Assembly (NCBI GenBank): GCA_001789745.1
Contig: MGAN01000019.1
Span: 15,393-79,392 of the forward strand
From: Candidatus Roizmanbacteria bacterium RIFCSPLOWO2_01_FULL_40_13
GTDB taxonomy: Bacteria; Patescibacteriota; Microgenomatia; UBA1406; GWC2-37-13
Length of the DNA: 64,000 nucleotides
Reading direction: 5' to 3'
Positions 14,239 through 20,876 of the stretch are shown piece after piece. The first letter of the stretch is position 1. The number at the start of each line of letters is the position of its first letter. The translations under genes and the position numbers were made by a program. The notes below the pieces were generated by a model. That model had not been told where the DNA came from. It ran no database searches and worked only from the letters and a program-made list of their open reading frames with translations.

Positions 14239-16032
14239 TTAAAACTCATCAAGCAGTTTCAGTTTTTCTTTTTCTAAGAGATTATTATTCCAATCAAAAA
14301 ATTTTTGTGCCTCCTTAATATTTCCTGTTTTGAAATAATTGATTGCCAAGACCAACCTTGCTTTAGAGTGAATTGGCTCTTGACCAAAGTTACTGATAAT
14401 CACCGATAAACTTTCTTTATGTTTACCAAGTTTTGCCAAGACTAAAGCATAATCAATAATATCGGAATCTCTAGATTTTGATTTTTTGTAAACCAGACGT
14501 TTAAGAGCCCTTTTTGCATTTTCATATTCGCCAAGTCTATAGTAAACCATAGCAGCATTTCTAAAGCCTTCACCTATAGTTGGAGCGACAATAGTTGCTC
14601 TATAGAAAGCTGCTTTAGCCAATTTGTAATTCCCTTCTTTATAAGCAATTTGACCAACTATATTTAAAAGAGGAGGATAATCCTTATCAATAGAGTAAGC
14701 TATTTCTGCTTCTTTTTTAGCCTGGCTCATCTGATTTTTCCCAAAATAATAATCTGCCAGTCCCCAGTGACCCATCACGCTTTTTGGCGCTGATTTAATC
14801 ATACTTTTATACAGACTCTCGGATGAACGCCAGACTAAATTTCGAGGAATCAAAATCCATGAATAAGTCATTAGGACGCTTGTAAAGATTACAGATCCCA
14901 ACAGTTTATTTTTCTTAAACAATTTGTCAAATAAAAAACCTCCTATAATGCTTAAACCAATAGAAGGGAAATACATCCACCTTTCCGCAAGTAAATCTCC
15001 ACCTTTGAATAAAAACTTGGAAAAAATAAAAAAAGTGATAATAAAAGTAAGAGAACCAATTTGTATCGGCGAGTTTCTCCATCTTATAGAAAAAGCGACA
15101 AAAACAAGCAATAATAATAGGGTAAAACCAAAAATGGCTTGCCATGAAGTAAATAAATTAGTAACTAAAGGTAATTGATTATAGTGATATGATGCAGAAA
15201 GATTCCATGGTATATAAGTTTTCCCTATATAAATGAACGCAATTTTAAAAGCTGTAAGGAAACGTGTCCAAAAATCAGTATATGCTAAAGGGTTTACCGC
15301 AAAATAAAGGTTGTCTTTTCCAAAAGCATATTCACCAAGCACAGTATAACGCCAAAAAAAGTATAGAACTAAAGTAACTGCATATATCGAAGCAATCTTA
15401 ATTAACATAGTTTTACTTTTAGATTTTTTAAAGAATAAGTCAACAAGAAATATTGCTGGTAAAAATAAAATTAGCTCTTTTGTCAAAACTGCCAAAAGAT
15501 AAAGGAAAGCACTTAAGATAATTTGGAAATATTTTATTATTTTGCTATTTTCTGTTATCTTAATAAAGAAAAGCCAAGAAAGTAATCCGAAAAAAGCAGA
15601 TAGCAGTTCTTCGCGACCTTTTATTGAAGAAATAGCTTCACTATGAATTGGTAAAAATGCAAAAAGTAAGGCAATGAATAAAGAGAGAGATAATCTTTTG
15701 AATAATTTGTAACAAACAAGAAAAACCAAAAAACTAATTAATCCATTCAAGACAATATTAGTTATATGAAAACTTTTTGTAGATGAACCGAAAAGAACAA
15801 AGTTAAGAATAAAAGAAAATAAAGTTAATGGACGGAAGAGACCAGCAGAATTATTATGAGGTAAATAAGGTTCATTCCAAATCTGAAAAACGTAGTTTGG
15901 ATTTTTTAATTCTAGGCGATTTGCGAAGAAAAAATCGTCATGGACGAAATCGCCGTTTATTGAATTTCCATAGAGTGCAAAACTTAATAAAATGAAGATA
16001 AAAAGTAAGACGAGGTATTTCTTGAAATTCAT
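14239..16032 (-). CDS. TMTC-like GT-C membrane glycosyltransferase with TPRs
   Basis: A 597-residue protein related to the gene at 9118. It has an N-terminal helix, then NGDFVHDDFFFANR carrying the loop acidic pair (H-D-D), then FRPLTLFSFILNFVLFG, and about eleven membrane helices to residue 400. Four or five TPR-like units follow (WGLADYYFGKNQMSQAKKEA; FRNAAMVYYRLGEYENAKRA). It probably transfers sugar from a lipid carrier to exported proteins, with the TPRs helping substrate choice. The ATG at 16032 is used; the frame also extends to a GTG at 16038. It converges with the pentapeptide gene. Confidence 0.75.
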   Translation of the reverse strand: MNFKKYLVLLFIFILLSFALYGNSINGDFVHDDFFFANRLELKNPNYVFQIWNEPYLPHNNSAGLFRPLTLFSFILNFVLFGSSTKSFHITNIVLNGLISFLVFLVCYKLFKRLSLSLFIALLFAFLPIHSEAISSIKGREELLSAFFGLLSWLFFIKITENSKIIKYFQIILSAFLYLLAVLTKELILFLPAIFLVDLFFKKSKSKTMLIKIASIYAVTLVLYFFWRYTVLGEYAFGKDNLYFAVNPLAYTDFWTRFLTAFKIAFIYIGKTYIPWNLSASYHYNQLPLVTNLFTSWQAIFGFTLLLLLVFVAFSIRWRNSPIQIGSLTFIITFFIFSKFLFKGGDLLAERWMYFPSIGLSIIGGFLFDKLFKKNKLLGSVIFTSVLMTYSWILIPRNLVWRSSESLYKSMIKSAPKSVMGHWGLADYYFGKNQMSQAKKEAEIAYSIDKDYPPLLNIVGQIAYKEGNYKLAKAAFYRATIVAPTIGEGFRNAAMVYYRLGEYENAKRALKRLVYKKSKSRDSDIIDYALVLAKLGKHKESLSVIISNFGQEPIHSKARLVLAINYFKTGNIKEAQKFFDWNNNLLEKEKLKLLDEF

Positions 16033-16071
16033 TAACACTAATTTTAGCGTTTAAGCGGCTTGAATTCAATT

Positions 16072-16106
16072 TGTGGAGCACAGCGAACGAAGTTTATAAC
16101 TTTTTC
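16072..16106. repeat. Dispersed repeat R1, copy 5
   Basis: TGTGGAGCACA followed by GCGAACGAAGTTTATAACTT and T residues: the short form with the full left flank. It lies in the 96-base spacer between two minus-strand genes. Confidence 0.75.
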
Positions 16107-16128
16107 AGGGACTTGATTACGGCGAATG

Positions 16129-16392
16129 TTAAATTCCGGTATGAGATTGATGGACTTTTTCCATAATCCACATTCTGATAAGTTGTGTCGGACCAAGTCC
16201 TTTTTTATGAGCCTCACCCTTAATTTTATCAAGAACTTCAGGCTCTAATCGAATATTAATGGTTGCGGACAAATTTTTGGCAAATTCAATACCTGTTGAC
16301 TTCCCTTTTTCCCAGGTTTCTTTATAGTTTTTCTCCCAAAATTTTGCCTCCTTTTCTCTGTTTGTAAATATTGATTTATTTGGTTTTTTCAT
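16129..16392 (-). CDS. Antitoxin, BrnA/CopG-like
   Basis: An 87-residue protein. The N-terminal half is charged (KEAKFWEKNYKETWEKGKST); the C-terminal half has an RHH-type pattern, INIRLEPEVLDKIKGEAHKK followed by GLGPTQLIRMWIMEKV, close to BrnA antitoxins. Its ATG overlaps the toxin stop as ATGA, so the two are translationally coupled. The toxin-first order is the usual brnT-brnA order. It should neutralise the upstream toxin and, with it, bind the palindrome at 16669-16689. Confidence 0.75.
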   Translation of the reverse strand: MKKPNKSIFTNREKEAKFWEKNYKETWEKGKSTGIEFAKNLSATINIRLEPEVLDKIKGEAHKKGLGPTQLIRMWIMEKVHQSHTGI

Positions 16393-16655
16393 AATTCTTG
16401 CACCTCCTCAAATGCGGTAATAACATAATAAATGTCATTTCCATACGGTTTTAAATCTCTACCTTCCGGTGAAAGGATAATAATTAACCCTCTTCCTTTT
16501 TTCGTTTTTCCCATAAGTTGTATCCTTCCTCGGTAACTTGTAACTGCTCGAAACTTACTATGACAGACTTCTTCTACCTCTTCTGGAGTAACAGAATGAT
16601 TAGCTAAATGTTTTTTATTCCAGTCATCCCAGATAAGACCGCGAACTTTAATCAT
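16389..16655 (-). CDS. BrnT-like ribonuclease toxin
   Basis: About 88 residues starting MIKVRGLIWDDWNKKHLANH. The W-D..N..H...H.V..EE..EV pattern and the middle GRIQLMGKTKKGRGLIIIL strands match BrnT/DUF497-type toxins of the RelE fold. The start at 16655 is chosen because the earlier ATG lies in the -10/operator region; with this start the predicted leader is about 6 bases. First gene of a two-gene TA operon. Confidence 0.7.
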   Translation of the reverse strand: MIKVRGLIWDDWNKKHLANHSVTPEEVEEVCHSKFRAVTSYRGRIQLMGKTKKGRGLIIILSPEGRDLKPYGNDIYYVITAFEEVQEL

Positions 16656-16667
16656 GACATTAAATAT

Positions 16668-16695
16668 ATTGTAGCACAATGTGCTACAATGTCAA
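16668..16695 (-). promoter_or_regulatory. TA promoter with palindromic operator
   Basis: Minus strand TTGACA (16695-16690), 16 bases, TACAAT (16673-16668). A perfect inverted repeat TTGTAGCAC-AAT-GTGCTACAA (16669-16689) fills the spacer and overlaps the -10, the likely site of autorepression. Confidence 0.8.
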
Positions 16696-16700
16696 ATCAT

Positions 16701-16728
16701 GGAAGCGAACGAAGTTTATAACTTTTTT
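16701..16728. repeat. Dispersed repeat R1, copy 6
   Basis: GGAAGCGAACGAAG followed by TTTATAACTTTTTT, in the 110-base spacer between two divergent TA operons. This is the only copy that is not beyond the 3' end of a minus-strand gene. Confidence 0.75.
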
Positions 16729-16781
16729 GTAAGTTCCAAATAGAATATATTAAATTGAGAATCAAAATTGCTATAGTTTGC

Positions 16782-16810
16782 TTGACTTATGTACATTTAA
16801 CATGTACAAT
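16782..16810 (+). promoter_or_regulatory. TA promoter with palindromic operator, leaderless start
   Basis: TTGACT (16782), 17 bases, TACAAT (16805). An inverted repeat TGTACAT-TTAAC-ATGTACA (16790-16808) sits in the spacer and over the -10. The ATG at 16820 is 9 bases after the -10, so the leader is 2-4 bases at most. Confidence 0.8.
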
Positions 16811-16819
16811 AATTTTGTT

Positions 16820-17068
16820 ATGAATATAATTACAAGTACTGTTCTTAGAAATAACCTGTCTGATTCGTTAAAAGAAGTAACCGAAAAAAAAGATTATCTT
16901 TTAGTGGCAAAAAAAGGTAAAGTTACTTCCGCTCTTGTTAATATTGACTTATTCGAAGACCTAATGGCTCTCGTCAATAAAAAGTATGTCAAAAGTATTA
17001 AGAAAGCCAGAGAAGAATACAAAAAAGGTGATTTTTTTTCACACGCTGAGGTTTTCGGAGAAATATAA
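16820..17068 (+). CDS. Phd/YefM-family antitoxin
   Basis: An 82-residue protein starting MNIITSTVLRNNLSDSLKEV. The N-terminal DNA-binding fold is Phd/YefM-like, with the KGKVTSALVNIDLFEDLMAL segment matching the family's (G)xPxAVLxSxxxYExL. The C-terminal helix (SIKKAREEYKKGDFFSHAEV) is the usual toxin-wrapping tail. It is followed after 3 bases by a RelE-type toxin. The start at 16778 was rejected because it lies before the promoter. Confidence 0.85.
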   Translation: MNIITSTVLRNNLSDSLKEVTEKKDYLLVAKKGKVTSALVNIDLFEDLMALVNKKYVKSIKKAREEYKKGDFFSHAEVFGEI

Positions 17069-17071
17069 TTC

Positions 17072-17323
17072 ATGTCTTACAAGCCTCTTTATACCAAGTC
17101 AGCCTTCAACGATATTAAAAAACTTGATACGGTAACGAAAAAAAGAATAAAGAAAAAAATCGAAGCGCTCTCTCTAAATCCGATCGTCAAAGCTAAAAGG
17201 TTGGTTAATCCAATTATCGGTACATATAGATGGCGAATTGGCAACTTCAGGGTTGTTTTTGATCTTGATGGTAATAAAATAATTATTCTTCGAATCGGCC
17301 ATCGCAGAGAGATATATAAGTAG
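17072..17323 (+). CDS. RelE/ParE-family toxin
   Basis: An 83-residue protein. MSYKPLYTKSAFNDIKKLD opens a RelE-fold mRNA interferase. The C-terminal strands YRWRIGNFRVVFDLDGNKII and LRIGHRREIYK carry the typical R...R and H-R-(x)2-Y motif used for ribosome-dependent mRNA cleavage. It pairs with the Phd/YefM antitoxin just upstream and is autoregulated through the operator at 16790. Confidence 0.85.
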   Translation: MSYKPLYTKSAFNDIKKLDTVTKKRIKKKIEALSLNPIVKAKRLVNPIIGTYRWRIGNFRVVFDLDGNKIIILRIGHRREIYK

Positions 17324-17471
17324 TCTGTGTAATAAAATTGCATTAAACTGTTAAGACAGCTAAGCTGTCACTTGTGGACAGTGGCACTTCGGTGGGCTCA
17401 GTGTAAACGAAGTCGAAGGACGAAGTTTACCTGTCCCAAACGGAACTTAAAAGCGAAGTGGGATAAATTTT

Positions 17472-17711
17472 TTAAATCAACTGTTTGTTTCTGAAAGCTA
17501 GTCCTGAGGAAGATTTAAGATAATTTTCAAAATCAGTTGCTTTCTTTTGAGTTACAAAAGCAGAATAATAAACTAATTTTACTAGTCTGAAGTTTTTTGT
17601 TGATGAGATCGACCCTTTATTGTGAGTTTTAATTCGAGTTTTTAAATCAGAAGAAGAACCTACATAAAATGTTTGATCAGAAAGTTGAAGAATATAAACG
17701 TAGTACGCAAA
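17472..17711 (-). pseudogene. GIY-YIG nuclease-like protein without a recognisable start codon
   Basis: Minus-strand codons read YYVYILQLSDQTFYVGSSSD and continue LKTRIKTHNKGS, the GIY-YIG core (Y-V-Y-I-L, then Y-V-G-S and the catalytic Arg), ending RNKQLI-stop after about 79 codons. This is the length of the small stand-alone UvrC-N-like family. A TAA lies just before the motif with no ATG, GTG or TTG between. It is either recently inactivated, starts at a rare codon, or contains a sequence error. The remaining 150 bases before the tmRNA hold only short hairpins. Confidence 0.6.
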
Positions 17712-17891
17712 TTAATTATAATAAACAGTCCCCTTCGCTCTTCGAGCTTCGGTAAGGACACACTTCTTATCTTGTAATTAAACGCTTACAACTTTAGTGT
17801 GGTTTACCACTCTTCGCTTTATTGAAATAGTCAAAAAGCTACGATGTGGCTTGCCACGCGAAGCCACGACGATTTTTGTCGGGACGAAGTG

Positions 17892-18287
17892 TGGAGATGC
17901 CGGGAGTTGAACCCGGGTCCGGAAGGGCCATTTTAAAAAGGTTTAGGTAGAGATAGTATATTTAATTCAAAATCCAAATTCCAAATATACAAATGACAAA
18001 TGGATCACGATTGATATATCTTTGAATCATCCGTCAATCGTAAAACACGGATTTCATCTCACCTTGATTGGTTTATCTCTAAAGTTAAGTTGAACCAAGG
18101 AAAACTTAATCAGAGGAAGCTTAGTTGTAGTAAGCTGGAACTCTTGCTTGCGCAAAAGTCATTTGCCTACCGTAAAAAGCTTCAATCGCTTCCATTTCGT
18201 CAGCAATTAAAGTTTTTCTATTTGACGGATAGATCCGCCCTACCCATTTTTAAAAGTGCATGCATTCCGTCGATTCCCTTCATCCCC
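17892..18287 (-). ncRNA. ssrA: tmRNA (transfer-messenger RNA)
   Basis: The 5' end GGGGATG and the 3' end CATCTCC pair as a 7-base acceptor stem. The 3' part contains the tRNA-like T arm (CCGGG-TTCAACT-CCCGG) and the 5' part the conserved GGGAATCGACGG block. CCA is not encoded. Length is about 396 bases. The resume frame at 18204-18121 starts GCT-GAC-GAA and runs 27 codons (ADEMEAIEAF to ARVPAYYN) before TAA, much longer than the usual 8-12 and without the usual LAA end. smpB lies just upstream on the same strand. The RNA rescues stalled ribosomes and tags the partial protein. Confidence 0.93.
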
Positions 18288-18299
18288 AATTCCGCTTTG

Positions 18300-18480
18300 C
18301 GGAAAATTCGAATCTCTAATTTCTAAATTCTAAACGATTATCAGAATTCAAATGACGAACAATCAAAAAGTTTAAAAAATTTGAAAATTAAATATTTGAA
18401 TTTGTTTAGGATTTAGAGTTTAGGATTTAATATTTAGTTTTTAAGGTACTCTTTTGTCGCGTCTAACGCGACTGCAGGAA
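18300..18480. repeat. AT-rich inverted-repeat spacer, family R4
   Basis: Between smpB and tmRNA: a left part TCTAATTTCTAAATTCTAAA and a right part GGATTTAGAGTTTAGGATTT of opposite sense, able to fold into a long imperfect hairpin. Same type as at 28776-28870, 41782-41931 and 44347-44483. Confidence 0.5.
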
Positions 18481-18489
18481 TATTTAAAA

Positions 18490-18939
18490 TCAGGATTTTA
18501 AATATTCCTTTGCTTCTCTCTCCTCCTCTCTCTTAATATCCTTCGCTCTCTCCAATCTCTTTTTTTCAAGTCCCTTCCTTCCCTTGGCCAAAGCTATCTC
18601 AAGTTTCACCAAACCGCCCTTATTATAGCATGCGACAGGCACGATTGTCAATCCGCCTGCTGCCGCCAACTTGGTCTTCAGCCTGATGATTTCCCGCTTG
18701 TGAAGCAGTAGTTTTCGGGTTCTTCGCGCATCATATCCCTGAGGCCTGGCATACTCATAAATTTGAATTAGTGCGTTAACCAAATAGACTTCCGATCCCA
18801 AAATTTTGACAAAACTGTCCTCAAGCTTGATCCGTCCTGCCCGCACCGACTTAACTTCGGCTCCGGTCAAAGTGATACCGACCTCGTATTTCTCGACTTC
18901 TTGAAAGTCCCTTCTATATTTCCGATTAACTATTTTCAT
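18490..18939 (-). CDS. smpB: SsrA-binding protein SmpB
   Basis: A 149-residue protein, the normal SmpB length. MKIVNRKYRRDFQEVEKYEV then GITLTGAEVKSVRAGRIKLE with the E-V-K-S-(V/L)-R signature, VKILGSEVYLVNALIQIYEY, and the RTRKLLLHKREI block are all family hallmarks; the lysine/arginine-rich C-terminal tail enters the ribosome A site. It delivers tmRNA to stalled ribosomes. Its gene precedes ssrA on the same strand. There is no Shine-Dalgarno; a TACAAT hexamer ends 6 bases before the ATG, so the mRNA may be leaderless. Confidence 0.97.
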   Translation of the reverse strand: MKIVNRKYRRDFQEVEKYEVGITLTGAEVKSVRAGRIKLEDSFVKILGSEVYLVNALIQIYEYARPQGYDARRTRKLLLHKREIIRLKTKLAAAGGLTIVPVACYNKGGLVKLEIALAKGRKGLEKKRLERAKDIKREEEREAKEYLKS

Positions 18940-18970
18940 TAAAGAATTGTAACAAATTTAACCTGAAGAC

Positions 18971-18999
18971 TTGACACGGATATTAAAAAGGGCTATTAT
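18971..18999 (+). promoter_or_regulatory. Promoter of the small secreted protein gene
   Basis: TTGACA (18971), 17 bases, TATTAT (18994). The leader is about 75 bases and ends with the Shine-Dalgarno-like GGGTGAG before the ATG at 19083, unlike the leaderless promoters nearby. Confidence 0.75.
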
Positions 19000-19082
19000 A
19001 TTTTTGTGATATAAATTACAAAATGTGATTAAAATTTCCCTTTTCTTTTTACAAGTTAATTTTAGAAAGCGGGTGAGAATAG

Positions 19083-19343
19083 ATGATTAATATTAAAAGA
19101 GCTTTAATTACAGGAGCTTTAGCTGCTTCAATTTTGGCAAGCGCGGTTCCGGCATTTGCAGATAATCCAAATCAAGTTGATACAACTTCACCCAATTGTC
19201 ACGGAAAGCTTGCTTCCCTTAATGCCAAAGGGCACGGAGGGCTGCAAAATGCCTCTGAGGCAAAACATCCTAATTATGGCGATGGCGGACCGGCAGACAG
19301 CGTACAGGATTTTCAAGAAGAGATGCGTGAACTCTGCAGTTAA
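19083..19343 (+). CDS. Small secreted protein, unknown
   Basis: An 86-residue protein with a textbook signal peptide (MINIKRALITGALAASILAS, cleavage after AFA near residue 26). The mature part is about 60 residues, polar, with two cysteines (SPNCHG and RELCS) that could form a disulfide and a G/H/N-rich middle. A strong promoter, a real Shine-Dalgarno and a clear terminator suggest high expression. No family was recognised. Confidence 0.8.
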   Translation: MINIKRALITGALAASILASAVPAFADNPNQVDTTSPNCHGKLASLNAKGHGGLQNASEAKHPNYGDGGPADSVQDFQEEMRELCS

Positions 19344-19378
19344 CAAATGACTAATAGTAAAAAGACTATTGTCATATA

Positions 19379-19411
19379 AACAACCCATATTTGATTATGG
19401 GTTGTTTTTTT
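19379..19411 (+). terminator. Rho-independent terminator
   Basis: AACAACCCAT, an 8-base loop, ATGGGTTGTT, then TTTTTT. It ends the 19083 transcript. Confidence 0.85.
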
Positions 19412-19454
19412 ATAAATTTACCTAAACCGTATTTTTTTTAAAAAAAATTTACTC

Positions 19455-19943
19455 TTATAGATTTTTATCCACAGAGTTGAGGCATCTTAAATACTCCGGA
19501 GTTTGAGTCCAGCCACATTCACCGCTGCTTTTCCGTTCGCAGCTTGATAAAGGTAAACAACTATATTCTTCTTTGTAAACGCAGGGTGACATCTTTTCAC
19601 CTTCCGCCGAATCATAGCATAGCTCCCCGCTGCATCCGCCAATCGTGCATCCGCCTTTAGCCGGATCAGTCGCGTCCGGTAAAGGAGGAAGCGATATATT
19701 CTCCGGGCAAGGTGCAAACTCGCAGTTGGGCGGAATTCTTCCCACGCCGGATCCGTCCGGGCAAAGTTTAGCATCCAACGAACACGCTATACCGGTCGGA
19801 GTTATTTTAGAAGATCGTTCATAGTTATTTGACCACCTTCCCAGTTGAAACCCAACCATTGCTCCAACTAAAAAGATAATAAAAATCACTCCTAAAGCGG
19901 GCTGTCTTACATTTTCAGAAAAAGGAGAAGTTTGATCAATCAT
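19455..19943 (-). CDS. Anchored eight-cysteine-cluster protein
   Basis: A 162-residue protein. A membrane anchor spans residues 16-36 (LGVIFIIFLVGAMVGFQLGR). Then comes a C-x6-CPDGSGVGR...CEFAPCP module, followed by a cluster of eight cysteines (GGCTIGGCSGELCYDSAEGE, CVYKEEYSCLPLSSCERKSS, CGWTQTP). Both modules are common in exported proteins of CPR bacteria and many others, and the second matches the eight-cysteine-cluster domain. Function is unknown; the cysteines imply a disulfide-bonded extracytoplasmic fold. Confidence 0.7.
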   Translation of the reverse strand: MIDQTSPFSENVRQPALGVIFIIFLVGAMVGFQLGRWSNNYERSSKITPTGIACSLDAKLCPDGSGVGRIPPNCEFAPCPENISLPPLPDATDPAKGGCTIGGCSGELCYDSAEGEKMSPCVYKEEYSCLPLSSCERKSSGECGWTQTPEYLRCLNSVDKNL

Positions 19944-19970
19944 GCTAATTATATTTTATCATTTCTTGCT

Positions 19971-20579
19971 CTAATCTTTACTAATTAGACTTCCTATATT
20001 TCCAAAACCTTCAAGCGTTGCAACCTGTCGCCTACGATAATGATCGAAACGATAAATTATTTCTGCCCGCTCTCCTACATAGATTTTTAAATTTGGATAG
20101 AACCATAGTAGTCTTCTTATTCCGCTCTCTGACGCAACTGCCGAAAAAATGAATAAATCACTTTTTTTTTGACCGTTGGCTAGTTTTTTCACCGCCTCAG
20201 ACATTGTTTCTCCCGTAACAATGACAGAGTCAACGATTAAAATACAATCAGGCTCTTCATTGCTTTCCCAACCATTCACGTTATTCACTAAATAATATGG
20301 GTAACTAGGTAATAAACTACTTAATCCTTTACTCATCGGTATCCCGCTTCTCGGTATGCCAACAATAATTCCATTATCCATAAGTGGATTATAATTTTGC
20401 CAGCAATTACCCATAATTTGACCTAGATGATATAATCGGTCTCTCAGTGGTTGACCTCCTTTTCTATCTAATCGAATTTCAGAAATTAACCGGGAAACTT
20501 CAGGCGCATTATTACACACTACCAAATTTGAGGTGTTTTGCTCATTAGTTGAAGTAATTAGCTCGTTCAAAATACCCAA
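19971..20579 (-). CDS. Phosphoribosyltransferase-fold protein
   Basis: A 202-residue protein. The middle reads NGIIVGIPRSGIPMSKGLSS, and later CILIVDSVIVTGETMSEAVK, the PRPP-binding loop of type I phosphoribosyltransferases (hydrophobic strand, D-S/D-x-x-x-T-G-x-T). The overall order resembles uracil phosphoribosyltransferase (upp-like), but key uracil-binding motifs are not clear, so the base specificity is not assigned. It would act in nucleobase salvage, expected in a reduced genome. Confidence 0.7.
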   Translation of the reverse strand: MGILNELITSTNEQNTSNLVVCNNAPEVSRLISEIRLDRKGGQPLRDRLYHLGQIMGNCWQNYNPLMDNGIIVGIPRSGIPMSKGLSSLLPSYPYYLVNNVNGWESNEEPDCILIVDSVIVTGETMSEAVKKLANGQKKSDLFIFSAVASESGIRRLLWFYPNLKIYVGERAEIIYRFDHYRRRQVATLEGFGNIGSLISKD

Positions 20580-20631
20580 ATTTTAACAAAATCTTTTAAT
20601 AAAAATTAACCCTTGTTATACTTAACTAATT

Positions 20632-20835
20632 ATGGATCGGTTGCCTTTTCAAATTCTTTTTCTTATCCTCTGCGTCACGGCTCTCGCTTATCTTAACCGA
20701 AATAACTTCGGCGGCCCGGCCCAGCAGGTGATGGGACGTTATTTTCCCCGACCGATTATTATCGGGGCATTATGTCTTTTTTTGGGAATATTTATTTGGC
20801 TGGTAATTAATACCTTACTCTGGAGATTTGGATAA
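20632..20835 (+). CDS. Small two-helix membrane protein
   Basis: A 67-residue protein with two hydrophobic segments (FQILFLILCVTALAYL and PIIIGALCLFLGIFIWLVIN) joined by a short polar loop. TATACT ends 9 bases before the ATG, so the message is probably nearly leaderless. No family was recognised. It lies 41 bases before a membrane glycosyltransferase gene. Confidence 0.6.
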   Translation: MDRLPFQILFLILCVTALAYLNRNNFGGPAQQVMGRYFPRPIIIGALCLFLGIFIWLVINTLLWRFG

Positions 20836-20876
20836 TATCCCTATTTAACAAATCTATAACTCAAGTATACGATTTT

